Of a DNA stretch of 64,000 bases, positions 24,639-36,653 are shown in pieces (within the stretch, counting starts at the first letter, position 1; each line of letters begins with the position of its first letter). The notes beneath the pieces were generated by a model that saw only the letters and a list, made by a program, of their open reading frames with translations, did not search any database and was not told where the DNA came from. Made by a program: the position numbers and the translations under genes. The DNA lies in contig NC_018395.1 in the NCBI RefSeq assembly GCF_000208865.1, positions 4,388,839-4,452,838 of the forward strand, written 5' to 3'. The DNA is from Neospora caninum Liverpool. Lineage: Eukaryota; Apicomplexa; Conoidasida; Eucoccidiorida; Sarcocystidae.

Positions 24639-26209
24639 CTAGCAACGGGCGCAGAACAGCGTCTTTTGATCGGTGGATGAGGCCGTCCTGTGTGTTGCCT
24701 CACGCAAACGCCTCTAGTTCGCGACCTCGCGGGTCTCCTTGCCAGCGTATTTAGAAACGGAGCACACGCGCACCCGCCACGTGTTCGCTTATCCCTTTTT
24801 TGACTTACATTCTTTCGCCTGCGCGACTCAGCAAGCGAATACGTGGCAGGATGGCCTCGGGCGCGAAAGCCTCCGAGTCCGTGACGATCACTGGCGTTCC
24901 AGATGGGCTGAAAAATCAAATCCGCACGACTCGGATACGCAGGCTTTCTACTGGGATGCAGCATTGAGCAAGCGGCTTTTCCCCGGCTTTTTGCCGTCTA
25001 GATTTTGTTTGAGGGTGGGTCCAGCTGGCGCAGTTTCTGAAGGAGTCAAGGTCAACTCAGTTCTTTTCTTCAGAAAAACAGTGACGACCGCATGGCACAG
25101 GAAAAGAGGGCGTGGGCCACCCGAGAATTCAAAGCTTCACCAGGTCATCGCCTGTCCATTCGGTGGGAGGGACCGGCAGCAGATCAGCACACGGTTTTTG
25201 CCCTCATGCAATAACCGGTTTTCTCCTTGACGTTCAAGAACTAAACACCCGCAAACGTTTCTCAGCACGTCCACAGAGAACAACCTCGAGTTAGTCGAGG
25301 CGCCGCTACACTGCCCAGAAATTTCTATCTACCTACATATACATATATATTTACATATGTATTTGTATATATATATGCATGCAGTGAGAGTCGCAGGAAC
25401 ACTGGCGCGTTGCTGGAGCTCAGAAACGAGTAGAAGCAGAAAGACGGACCGTTGCGCTCGCTAGCAGTGCGGGTGGCTTCACGAGAAAGGGGAACTCACG
25501 CAAAATCCATCGCCCTTCCAAGAAGGAGCTCAAGTTCAGGACGCCGGTCGTTGACCACAACGACGACCTCTCTTCTGCAAGCGACAACGCAAGGATTCGG
25601 CACAAGAGGAAACGTCCACTGCGGATTTTTGTTTTTGCCCGACAAAAACCCATGAACGGTTGGCGGACTGCTGGGGGGTCACGACCCATAGCAAACGGAA
25701 GCGCAGAACAGGTTCATTGGATTCTGAGCTCTTGGCAGGATTCGATTATGTCTGGCCACCGCCATCTGATGCTTGCGCGTCTACCACGCGCCGTCGCATC
25801 CACTTGGCAAGTTTTCCACTGCGACTCGCGCGTACCCGTCGACTGTCTTCACAGGATGGTTGGGCATCTTCCGCTGCAGCGCCGTGACGAAATCGCGCAC
25901 CGATTGAATGACCTGCGCTTTGTTTCTCCCGTAGGAAAGTCCGTCTGCTTGAGCGCCAGGCTCGACAATCCGGGTGAGGCCATACGGAATCCACCGGAGC
26001 ATTAGCGTTTCCCTTTCTCTTCTCTCCGGGTGTTCCTTCGCTTCTGTGTCTGTTTCCGCGCGTGTGATTGCGACGGCGCTTGTGATGTTCAGAGAGCTGT
26101 CAATCAGTTGGTCTAGACGGGGGAGAAAGAAGGGAGACTCGCGAAGATCCGCGTTTTCGCCCGTCGGAATGGGCCAATGGAGCGGTCCGAGCGAAGTGAC
26201 TGAACTCGA
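24639..26209 (-). CDS. Spliced gene with Rossmann/RCK-like stretch (possible CASTOR/POLLUX-type channel tail), 5' end unresolved
   Basis: Three well-phased exons, in transcript order 25836-26209, 25500-25574 and 24809-24907, each with phase 2 junctions, plus a tentative terminal exon 24639-24687. Exon 1 contains SLNITSAVAITRAETDTEAK and RDFVTALQRKMPNHPVKTVD. The next two read REVVVVVNDRRPELELLLGR, then PSGTPVIVTDSEAFAPEAIL and LPRIRLLSRAGERM. The alternation of a hydrophobic strand, helix, strand (VVVVVN, ELELLL, TPVIVTD) with RR after the first strand resembles the second RCK domain of plant CASTOR/POLLUX ion channels; this is a memory-based, weak match. Membrane segments would lie upstream, at 26210-27700, where I see only fragments such as a 36-base exon candidate (26728-26763). 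The gene is real; function is uncertain. Confidence 0.5.
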
Positions 26210-27966
26210 CTGGAAAAAGCCCATCCGCCGGACCGGTGTCTGCGTGCTGGAATGACAAAGCAGCCGAAAACAGTGGACCACATTCGAGACTGTATCGCGG
26301 GGCGCAGAAAAAACTGAACGTCATGTAGTAGTGAATAACAAAGGTAAAACCAGGGGGATCTGGGATCCTTCTCGGCGTGACATCGGTGGTTCAGCAGATT
26401 TCCACAAAAGCACACACCGACCAAGTGAGCGGACTGCAGCCTTGTTGGAACCGGAGAGATACAGGCAACAAAGGGAAGAAAACTGCATGCTCCCACACGT
26501 TCTGCAAGTCTAGCGGAGCCTCCGGCTTGGCAGTCAGATTCAACCACGTCGATGTCCTCGAAAGATCCGGAGTTGGGGATATGCAGGCTTCCAGATGAAG
26601 CAAACGAAAAGGCAGGCGCGTCGCCCCAGACTCCCTGTCTAGATGTGAAGCTAGCAGTGTGCCACCATGCTGTTTCAGGGCTGGGACGGAGCGGCCAGCG
26701 CTCGGGACACACGCGTGGAGGACTTACTATTCGCCAGCTACAACGTAAAAGTAGGGTTTCCCCCTGGCACGCAGGCAGCACAAGGGAGACAAGAAATATT
26801 CGGATCAACCCTCGAGGCGGCGAAACATTCAGCACCTCTTTCGCCGATATGACGGGGCGGAGGGCCAAAAAGGCCGACGATGCTCGAGTGTGCCGACAGC
26901 TCGGCAACCGTTTCACACGATCGCTCCTGCCACAACCGCGACGCAGCTTATCGTCAGATGCACTTACTCTTCGTTGAGAATCTGCGCTGCCGATTCCACG
27001 AAAGATTCTTGAGAATGCCACCGGAGATGAATCACTGGCAGCCGGCCCCTGCGGGTGAAGCACATCCGAGCAAAAGGCCCACAAGCACCTAGGTTCACAT
27101 AAACGGTCATCCCGTTGAACTCTTGAACTCACATACCTCCCACACTTCACCCCTGTCAGTTTCGGCGTGCACACACTTCTCACGAGAGCACCCCAAACTC
27201 CTCTAGATCCCACGCAGACATCGGGAAGTTGCTGCCGCTCCTCTCTTCGAGAACACCCGCCGTTACGGCCGTTCAGTCGAAGCCGGTCGGGAGTGAGCAG
27301 CGTCGCCTCCCACCGCCCGAGTCAAGTTTTGGAAAAAAGCTCCGCGCCTAACCGACTGGTGAGACTCTACAGGGCGGACCCCAGTTTTGCGGCGAAGCTT
27401 CGCCGATTAGGTGGTTCGGAGGGGTCTGCGCGACGCGAGCCTCAAAGAGGACCGGGATTCCGACGGGACAATGAGGCGCACAGGAAACATTGCCGGGCAT
27501 AAGGTGATGAACTACAGACGAACGTGCCCAAAGGTGCCATGTCGGTTCGTCTATGGATCTCACCCGTTTGTGCGCCGTGAAGTCTCGATCGACTTCGATA
27601 GCGCCTCGTGGTAAAGCGGTACCGTCATATTTCCGGGAACTGGTAGAAGCCACAGAAAGCATACGCAAATAGAGGCCAGAGGATAAAAGGCTCCGTTGAA
27701 TCAACTTCAAACCCGAAGAGGCCAGACCACGAGCGGCGACCGGAAAATGTAGTCCGCATACCCGCAGCCTCTTTCGAGAGCTAGCGTCTCAACTTTTGGT
27801 GTCTGAAAACAGTGCCTCTTTCATCCAAACGGCAATGGAACGCAGTGGCCGACGCGCCGACTCGCTGTGCGTGCGCCGGGAGGGGGGAAAGACTCGCCTA
27901 CGACGTATCGCAAGGGGGCTTTGCATCTGACACAGCCTGCAACGTCCTTCGTTCCTCCCTGTCTCT
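26210..27966. other. Unresolved exon region, probably the 5' part of the preceding - strand gene
   Basis: Several short minus-strand stretches have coding character with splice signals: 26728-26763 (strong acceptor and GTAAGT donor, GETLLLRCSWRI), the segment around 26510-26610 (FEDIDVVESDC) and a segment near 27180-27290 (RWEATLLTPDRL). I could not chain them in phase. A long minus frame 26113-27213 appears to be mostly intron read-through. Confidence 0.4.
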
Positions 27967-29794
27967 TCAGTGAACCGGAAAACGGCCCGCAGTGAAACCC
28001 CGCAACTCCCGCGCGAATCGCAGACTGCGCGGACTCAGGTCCCAGCGACGCGAGAGGATGCTCTCACCGACGAAGTCGTCTGTCTCCAAGTTTGGCAGGT
28101 CGGTATCTTGTGGGAGCGGAACAGGCAGAGCTCCCAACGAGGTGTCGTCCTCGGCAAAGATGCCTTGGTTTACGTGCCGTGTGTCCCTTGTCAACTCACG
28201 TCCTACAGGCCGCGTCGCTGAGTCCTCGCCCGATGGGTCTTCGTTGCTCCCGGCTGTCCCCTCTACCGGGCTCACTACAAAGGACTCGTCTGTGTCACTC
28301 GAAGCGGCAGCCCGTTGACCCTCGTCAGAGCTTGGGTCCACTCCGTTCAGTTCTTCTTCGGAGGCGCCAGCCTGTCCGGCGTAAGCCGAGGAACCTCGAG
28401 ACGCTTCTCCCTTGGCATCCGCCGACTCCGCGTCCAACTCGGGGACTCCAAAAGGGAGAGCGCCTGCCTGCTCAGAACGCGGACTCTCTGGATCAGAAGG
28501 TGTCTCACGTTCACTTTGCTGAGACTGTGCTCCGGCGAGGTTTTCTGCCGAGACAGACGCGTCACCAGCTTCCCGCACTGGCGACTCTCTGGTTCTCTCC
28601 GACAGGGGTATATTCACGTCTGGTTTGACGTCGCCGCTCGCCTGCCGGAGGGGAGGTTCTTCGTCGACGCCAGCTTCCGGCTGCACGCCATCCGGTTCGT
28701 CTGAAGACGTGGCCACCGGTTGTGTCTCCGGTGTCAGATCTCCCTCGTTTTCGTTCTGCTCGGATGCGAAGCCCGTCGCACGAAATGCGTCCTCACGGCC
28801 CAGCGGATCGACCGTCTCGGGAACGTCGGTTTGCCCGTCTTCAGATTCGTCTCGGAGGTTGAAGAACGAGGGAAACGAACTTCCGCTCCCGCGGCCTGCA
28901 GGTGTACTAGGCGTTGCCCAGGATGCCGCCGCCGTTCGAAGTCGCGGATCGTGGGTGCGGCGCATGCTCCGAAGGCGTGAAGAAACGTGCGATCGGGTCC
29001 CTTCAAACGGGTCAGCCAAAGACCAAGTCTGAGGCGCTGCCACTGGCCAGTGTGTGCTCGGGTGTCTGTCGCCATGCTGGCCGAAAGATCGGCGCTCAGC
29101 GCGGCTGTCCAGGAGCAAGCTCCGGGAAAGGGTCCAGTCATCTTCGTGGGCCCTATACGCTGCAGGGAGACACGCAAGAGGAGACAACGCAGCATGCACG
29201 AACCAATGAAAAGAGTGTGTAGCCGTTTCTGAACGTGTGATCTCAGTGCCTGTGCCTCGACGTGGCGTGTCCTTCCTCCCGGGCCGCGGCCTGCTCGCGA
29301 GACTTTTCGGTGCCGACGCCATCCAGACAATTCCTTCAACAGAACATTCAGGGGGGGAATCAGAGCGACCGAGGAGCGGCGCCGGCACCTTTTCAAGCAA
29401 TGGGGACTTCCTGCCCCGAAGAAAAGCCGCGCGAGGGGAGTCAGACCTGTGTTCTCCGCCCCTATCAGACACGGGCGACTGGGGCGAAGGGAGAGAATCG
29501 CTGCTCATGAGGGTGTTTGCGGCAGAAACAACGGTTTACCAGTCAGGAAACGGTCACTCGTGAGGCAAAGGGAAGAGATGGGGAGGCGGCCGGAGGGCCA
29601 AGAGACGCTGTCTAGCATGAGGCAACCTCGAGCAATTGGAGACGCGTCGTCCTCAGTCGCTCCGATGCTGCGGAAAGAGTTGACTCACTGGGAAGGCATG
29701 ACGCCAGGGGAGGGAATGAGACGATGAAAACGGCGCTGAGTGCAAGGATGACCGGCGACGGTCGACGTCGTTGAAATCTTGAGTCTGTGGCCAT
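27967..29794 (-). CDS. Acidic disordered protein behind a candidate signal-peptide exon
   Basis: Exon 1 (29689-29794) starts MATDSRFQRRRPSPVILALS and has a hydrophobic core (VILALSAVFIVSF) before LASCLP, a good signal peptide or anchor, ending at a GTGAGT donor in phase 1. The proposed second exon, 27967-29228, begins after ACACGTTCAG in matching phase and runs 419 codons to the stop. That ORF extends further upstream to about 29508, so the acceptor is not certain. The body is Ser/Glu/Asp/Pro-rich without domains (for example SSDEPDGVQPEAGVDEEPPL) and no further membrane span is evident. Such proteins in coccidia are often dense-granule or rhoptry effectors, but that is only inference. No export motif of the RRLAE type was seen. 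Confidence 0.55.
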
Positions 29795-30938
29795 TAGGAC
29801 GTGTCCGTGGTCACAGGACTTGACGCAGACGGTGGATCATCGTTCCTCGAAGCTCGGCCCCCACAGTTCCCGCGTGGAATGTACTAACGCTGATGCAACT
29901 GATGAAAACGGCGCGTGACGCAAAACTCCCCGAGCGCTCGCGAGACTCCACACATGATCGCTGAAGCTCTTCGGCCCACTCGGTCAGCTTTGTCGCGCGG
30001 CCTGGTTTTAAAACTGTTCGACGCCAGTCGTGTTTGACACTGTCCCTGGTCAGCTCTAGACGCACGCTGTCACTTCAAGCGAGAGCGAAACGACGACTTC
30101 TTCCCGGCCGCCTGGAAATATTCAGTGCTAGCACGCGTTTGGACAAGACACGAAACTGCGCTCGACATGGCAAGCGGGTACGAGGCGAGCGCACGAGTGA
30201 GAGACGCGTCAGCGCCAATGCAGTTCACAAGATTTCCGTAAATGGAAGATACCGTCTACAGTTACGTTCCAGTCGCGTTTCTCTCAACAAAAGGATCCCG
30301 ACCAGAGAAAAAAGTCGGACGCGACATCTTTTTCTTGCAAGTCTGGCTAGAGACCATTTGGCAAGAGGCTACATGCCTTGTTCAGTTGGCCAGGGAACCA
30401 GCGAAGTGACCGCCGTGCGCGCGCGCGAACAAGACAACAGAGCAAGCGCTGCCCAATCCCATGTGCAAAGGTGATGCAGACTGGTGTCAGCCATCGATGC
30501 TTAAAGGCACACGGAAGTCACCACGTGTTTCTGTTTTACCTTTTTGTAACGAAGCGAATTTTTGCATGGCGAAGCTGTGGTAACGAACGGGACAGGGCAC
30601 AACTTTTTCCCCTCGTGATCAGTTGCCTGGAAGTTGTGTTCCTCCGGTCGGCGATTGCGGGACCGCACCAGACTGGTTTCTTTCAGCATTTTATTTTGGG
30701 CAGATTCCACACGAAATATGCACTTGCGCCACCGAGTTTCAACGAACTGAGGCCAGGTCTCGGGCGTTTTTCTTACCAAGACTGGAGCCGTATGTACACC
30801 TCTCGTTTCTTCCAGGCATGAAGCCATTTCATTCGAAGTAGCCTCCTTTCAAATGCAGCCTCTCTAAAAAAACGCGCACAAAGGGTTGGAAAGACGAAAA
30901 AAGGGTCCTACTGCGGCGAACGGTTGCGTAAACGTCAG
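29795..30938. other. Intergenic spacer between divergent genes
   Basis: Presumed promoter region for the acidic protein (-) and the gene at 30939 (+). A + strand open frame near 30034-30474 lacks an ATG and family similarity. Nothing supported. Confidence 0.55.
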
Positions 30939-33900
30939 AAAGTGGCCCGTTTTGCGAGCGTTGTGTTGGTGTCTTTTGCGCCGAGCCGGCTCGTCGCTTC
31001 CCCTGCGTCACCGTTTTGCGAAAACGCCGGAAACTCAAAGGTAGGATCTCTAGGAGCTGAAGGCGCCTTCTTGTCGACGCAGATCAAAGACCTGAGTGAG
31101 TACGCACATCTCTTGTTGCTGACACAGGCCAGAGCTTTTTCCAAGGGATCGCCACGCCGTGTGTGCCGGCGCATAATGAGCAGGCATCGTCTTGTTTGTT
31201 TCTGATCGAACCGAAGGGAAGAATACATCCCAAAGTGGTCAGGCGTCTGTATTCTGTTGCGTACCTGGCGTGAGGGCACCTGACTGCCGTTGCGTCAGAG
31301 ATCTGTGTGTCGCCTAGAAGTCTGGATTTACATGTAAACCTAATCATAACTCATCCACCGGTCTTGTCGGGTGTGCTCCTACCAGGACCGCCGCTCTGGA
31401 CCACTCCTCGTGACGCATCCGCTGTGTTGAGACGGCGAGCGGCAGGCGACCAGGCCGCTCGCTTTCTTCTATCGGTTCGGCTAAACCTGCAAACTTCACG
31501 TCGCTCTCTGGAGAAGCGCGTCACCGCTGTGCACGAAGCCGAAGGCCGCCCACTATCGATGCCTCGTCGAGTGAAAACCGCGGCCGTAAGATGTGTGCAC
31601 GTTTTTTCTCAGCTTCTCCCTGGGGACGATTTTTCAGCCGCTACGCTGTCCGCTCTCTCGCGAGGGTTTCTGTCTCTGCGAAACGCACCACTGTGAACGA
31701 GAGAGAACCCTTAGACTCGGTTGCTTCGCCAAGCTGCTACGAGTTTTGCTCACGGAAAGGATGCTGTGTCGCAAGGGAGTAAACCATGCGGCCAGTTTGC
31801 ACATTGGTTCGTCCGCTCTAAGTTGGTGCACCCTCTCGAAAAATCCCCAGGTTAACGCGGATGTGCTGCGCGCAGGCGCTGGCTGTGAACGCTCGCTCGG
31901 ACAAAGATGTTAGCAGCTTTGCGGGTCTAACCGGCCTCTCGCCGCCAAGCGAACACAAGCAACGGAGGTCGACTGCCCAGGGCGAGGATCTGGAGAACGA
32001 ACAAACCGAGATGCCGATTGAGGCTCGCCTTCCTCACTTGTGGGGGGTAAAACGGGGCCGCGACGTCCCCGCGCGCGGTGCGGTGCTCAAGGTGATTGAC
32101 GAGGACCAACTTTCCAAGCGTCGGTCTGTTTCCGGAACGGCAGTCGAGCGGGAAGTGTCAGTCTCAAACCATGCGCGGAGCGAACCCTTCCCGGCAGCTG
32201 TCCAGGTCAGGGGAGAACGGCTCCAGTGCCGAGAGGCGTCGTGCCATCCATTCAGCCAAGAACAGAGACCGGGCGTGCCTCCAGTCGCTCCAACCTCGCG
32301 TTTTGAGTCGCCGCGCAGCTCTCTTGCCGCGGCGGCTCTCGCTGACGACTGTGTCTTCACGGTCGGTGGCGAAGAGACGTTGGCCGATCACTTTTGCAGT
32401 GCGCAGCTGTTCGTCACTCCCCGGTGGTCTGATAACGGCCTGGGCCTCGACGCTTCTCAGCTGGAAGCTGCGCATGCGATGCAAATGTCACCATTTCCGG
32501 ACAGCCACAGTCCGGTGGGCGCAGGGACAGCTGGAGAAGCCTGTGCCGCGACACCGTGGGTGTCTACGTCTCGGGATGTCTTGACGCCGACACTCACGGG
32601 AGAGGACGATGCGACGGCGGCTGTCGACGCGGCGAGGGCGGCGACGGCTGCTCTCTTCTCCGACTTTCATACGGGGCTTACGCCTCGCACTCCCACTGCG
32701 TGTGGAGTGGACGTGGAGCCGCTCAGAGTCTGCATGCGAGACACGTCTCCCGTCAGTTCCCCGTTTGTCTCGGGCGCGGCGCGTTCCGTGCGGGGCTCTC
32801 GGAAGTCCCGGGAGGGAGGCAGCAAGGGCGACTTCCCTGCGGCAGCGGGTTCGCAGTCCGTCCGCGGTGTTTCTCTTGGGGCGAGCGCATGCGAGACGTA
32901 CTACCTGCACAGCCCAGCATTCTGCAGTTTCCAGGTCGGCCGCCTGTCCACCGGGAGCGCCAGCAGTGTAGACAGTGTCGCGTCAGAGGGATGCGATTGC
33001 CGTTCGCGGTGCGTCCACGGCCAGAGCTGCTCGGCGTGTCTCGGTGACTGCGAGATGAATCAGTACCCGATCGTCGTTCAGCAGGCGTACCTGGCGTCGG
33101 AGGTGGCGGCTGGAGAGGCGCGCGGGGCGCGTTCCCACACACACCGGAAGAGGGGCCGCGTCAAAGAGGACCCGGCGGCAAAGGCGTCTGCAGAGCTGGA
33201 AAACCGGGGACGGAACGGAGGGACGAAACTGGCGAACAAAAAGATTCCACGTCATTTCCTGGGCGAGCCTGAAAAGGCGGGCAGAGGCATGCGCGGCCGA
33301 CCGTCCCAGCGGAGTGTCGCGGGGAGTAAAGATGAAGGTGCGCGATTGGTCGCCGAGAAGCTGGCGAGCGTCAAAAACCAAAAGGCGCAGCAAGACCGGT
33401 GGAAAGTCGTGGAGCGAATCCTGGTGACCGCTGAGGAAGAAAAAAGAGCCAGCTGGTAAGGCGTCTCTTCAAGCCCCCGCGGGGCGATGTCCAGAAACGG
33501 ACCATGTACGGTGTCTCTGGACGTTTATAAAAAAGACAGATACCTGCATGTATGCAGGGGGAAGTCTCCACGTTCCGACGGCTTTTCCCCTGCAGGCTGT
33601 CCCAGTCCTGCGTGATTCCTGTCAACCCGGGGGGGGATGGGAATGGGGGGTTCGAAACAGCCGCCCGGGGCTTAGTCACGCTTGGGGCGATGAAGACAGG
33701 CCCCATGTGTAGGAAGAAAGGCCGTCGGGTTATTGGTCTTTTGGTGTGTGATTTCGGATGTTTGGGTGTTGGGTGTTTGTGCGGCGGGTTTCGGCGTCGG
33801 AAGCCTGTCTTGTGTAGGCACACGGAAGCAAGTGAGAGGCCGCCAGGCACATTCACACGCGTCGCCGCGTGTTCGAGTTTGTGTCTGTGTGCAGGTGGCG

Positions 33901-33964
33901 CGACGACGAAGCAGGCGACAAGTTGGAAGGAGAGGAAAGTGAAGAGGAAGATGAGAGTTTTTGA
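30939..33964 (+). CDS. Spliced disordered protein with Cys clusters and acidic tail, unknown function
   Basis: Phased exons 30939-31040, 31386-31585, 31876-33455 and 33895-33964, about 650 residues; earlier 5' exons are likely because no Met opens the first exon. Exon 1 carries a Cys-rich basic piece (GPFCERCVGVFCAEPARRF). The large exon is mostly disordered, with a short Cys cluster near 32990-33052 (CDCRSRC and CSACLGDC), then basic stretches resembling AT-hook or nuclear-localisation sequence (HRKRGRVKED, RGMRGRPSQRS), then a predicted helix (AQQDRWKVVERILVTAEEEK). The last exon is acidic (EGEESEEEDESF) and ends at TGA 33962-33964. A nuclear role is suggested by the basic motifs. No family recognised. 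Confidence 0.62.
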
Positions 33965-35028
33965 GAGTCCTCATGTGCGGGGAAATCGCTGGAGCGCGGT
34001 AGTGCGCACAGTTCATTTGATGTGTGTAGAGTGTGTCGGGGCACTGCCCGGCTGTTGACTCTCCATGAGCCTCGTTGTATCGGTCGAAGCGCCGCTCGCG
34101 AGAGACTCCCGCCTCGGGCCACTAGAAGCGAGGAGATAGCCAGATGTCACCTTGGAGACACTTTGGCAGGGAAAGCGTTTGCGGGATATATGTATAGTTG
34201 CGCACTGACGTTAATCCTTTTGTCAATCACAAGAAACATAGATATTCATGTGTATTTGATCTCTGATTTGGCATAGAGCACACCGTCCATAGGGATGTTC
34301 TTCCTGTAGCCTTTCGGTTTGGTCAGAAAAGTTTTACAGACCGATAACCATCGATACATACACTTTGTGCATGCAGAAAGTTATATTCCATTTCTTACTT
34401 TAACAGACAGCGCGCGCCGCGCATGTTCAGTGCAAACTCTTATTTCCGTCTCGGTGTATATGGGCCGCGGAGCTGGGACTCGACCATCAAACGACGCACG
34501 ACGAATCTCGTCGGAGGCCGCGATGGCTCTTCCCTCTCCTAGCTGAGCGTTTCCCTTGTGAGATCGGGATTTTTTGTCTGAGGCAAGTCCTCAACAATGT
34601 AGTGTGTTTTTGTCGCCTCACGAACCTTTAAATGCTTTGACTTCAAAAGCTAGAGTTTCGAGCGGGGCGTGTGCACGTAACAGCCCCCACATGGACCGTT
34701 TTCGGGATCTAGCCCTCTCTCGCCGTTCAGGCGAAGACGAGCGCAGACGCGACTGGGAAACAGCGGCGCGTGTTACCGCACGAGCAAAATCTGCTGAGAC
34801 GCCGCCTCGCTCGCTGCGACCTTGTCCTGGCAGAGAACGTAATTCCTAGAAAACAGGAGCGTTCCAGCTGTCACACTGCGCGCAGCAACTCTCCTGACGA
34901 TGCGTAACGCAACCGACTGTGGCACGAGACGGTTTGGAGGTCAGATAAATGTCGGGACCCTTTACAATTATTAATGTCTACATTTTGCCGAAGCAGTGCG
35001 GATAATGATCCACGTGTGTTATACCCCT
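33965..35028. other. Convergent spacer with one weak ORF
   Basis: Between the convergent 30939-33964 gene and ASCC1. A + strand ORF 34691-34849 (MDRFRDLALSRRSGEDERRR, 52 residues) has an ATG and stop but no other support. Otherwise likely 3' UTRs. Confidence 0.5.
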
Positions 35029-36476
35029 CTATGGAAGTCGCACCGAGGCGACAGTTCGGTAGAAACCTCCCTGTTCTTCGCTGCCAGTCAGACTGCACAG
35101 ACTGACGCAAGTCGCTTGGGCATTGAGGAAATCAAAGAGACGGAAATCTCTGAGCAACTGAGTGGCATCGAAGCCTCCACGGGCGTGTCGAATGGCCTCG
35201 CGTCGCCTCTCCAGCGCCGAAGAAGAATCTTCGTTTTCGGCGTCGGGGCGGGAGCGCCTGGCCTTCCGGATCTGGTAAGTCGTGTTCATGACTGTCGCAT
35301 GCAGTTTGACGGAGCATTTCTTGCCTTCACTGTCGACGAGGCGCTGGCGACGAAGTTCCTCGTCCGTGACGATTCCCGCTTCTTTAAATGCGACGATAAC
35401 CGCCTCGCAGAGACGGTTCAGCCTGTCGAGCGTCTCCTGGTCGGCGTCGTTCCTGAACGAGGCAGTGTCGCGCAAGTCCACACCCAAAGTCCGGTGTGCG
35501 CAGGGGCAGTTTAATCGGGAAAAAAAGAGTGCGGAGCGCAGACGGTAGACACTGTCGCTACGTAAAAGTGTCTGCATGCAGAGAGTCACGTTTCGAGAAG
35601 CACGGAGATATGTGTGCCGTGCTGGAGACGCGAGCGAAAAACGTACCCACTATACTGCGTGGTGTACACCACATGGGCTGACGAGGGGTCATCGTTCAGG
35701 ATTTCCAGACCCTTAAGGTGTAGCCGCATGCATCGTGTGTCGACGGCGTCGTAGATTCGCGGTCCAAGAGACTCCAGGAAATGCCGGCACGTCTCTTCAC
35801 TCTCCTTGGTGGGAAGGTTTAGCATAAGAATGGTGAAATGCAGGCGGTTCGGTTGAGCAAAGAGCGCCTCGTCGAGGTCAGGATAGGCGGCTTTTAACTG
35901 CGCTTTGAAGATGTTAAATCTTTCCCCTAATCGGGGGTCGGTAAGGGGGATGCAGATGAAATGGGAGTAGCGTCTCGCGGGCTTCTGCTGTTCGAGCAGG
36001 AGTTCGATTTCTGCCTTCACCGAGAGAAGCGAATCGCGCTGAGACCCCTGTATGGTTACCTCCTCTTCATTCGCAGACGGCATTTGAATGGACACGTGAA
36101 AATCCCTCTCCAGTTCACGCAACTTCTGTCCTCTTTTCCCGACAACCGCATGGTGCAAAGCGCGCGGAATGCTCATGTGCAGCGTCCAAGAACTGGACGA
36201 GTCATCAAACGTCAACAGACTCGCTTCCTCGTCGAGATAGTCGTCCTCCGCTTCCCAGTGTCTGACGTGCGCTTCGTTGTCTCCACCGTCTCCAGTGTCA
36301 CCTCCTTTTTTCCTTTGCCACTTATGCAGATTGTCGTTCTGATCCCAGAGGGGCAGGTCAAACAAGTCCCGAGAGCCGTCGTCAACCTCAATTTGCCGGT
36401 ACGTACACCCGGCGACTTTGGCCTGGCGAAACTGAGGCCTCAAGAAGGCCTCAGGCAACCCCTCAAATGCGCTCAT
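35029..36476 (-). CDS. ASCC1: ASCC1-like protein: KH domain plus AKAP7/2H phosphoesterase domain
   Basis: Two exons, 35647-36476 and 35029-35551, join in phase 2 to give 450 residues. Residues about 97-165 are a KH domain with the GKRG loop at 113-116. The rest is the two-histidine phosphoesterase (AKAP7/LigT-like) fold with both HxT motifs, HFT at 213-215 and HAT at 361-363 (SVKLHATVMNT), and the family block LEILNDDPSSAHVVY. In animals ASCC1 is a subunit of the ASC-1 complex with the ASCC3 helicase, involved in transcription coactivation, alkylation-damage response and ribosome quality control. Both histidines are kept, so a catalytic or RNA-end-binding role is possible. The C-terminus aligns to the human end, so the protein looks complete. 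Confidence 0.96.
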
Positions 36477-36551
36477 TGTGCACGGAAAAACGGAAACGAA
36501 AAAGGGGCAGCATATGGCAGAGTGGGTCTCCTGTGATACGACGCATCCGCA

Positions 36552-36653
36552 CGCGCTTGACAGACGTACGCACTTGACAGACGTACGCGCTTGACAGACG
36601 TACGCGCTTGACAGACGTACGCGCTTGACAGACGTACGCGCTTGACAGACGTG
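36552..36653. repeat. Six-copy 17-bp tandem repeat upstream of ASCC1
   Basis: Six head-to-tail units of CGCGCTTGACAGACGTA start at 36552, 36569, 36586, 36603, 36620 and 36637. Unit 2 has CGCA for CGCG and unit 6 ends in G. The array lies 75-177 bases upstream of the ASCC1 ATG, in its promoter or 5' leader. Each junction contains the palindrome ACGTACG. At 17 bp it is not a codon multiple, so it is unlikely to be coding. Confidence 0.95.

Noticed and set aside
26113..27213. A 366-codon minus-strand frame presented as one protein
   Set aside because: It runs through strong splice acceptors and donors (for example at 26210 and 26763) and its sequence lacks coherent composition; the phased exons use a different frame.
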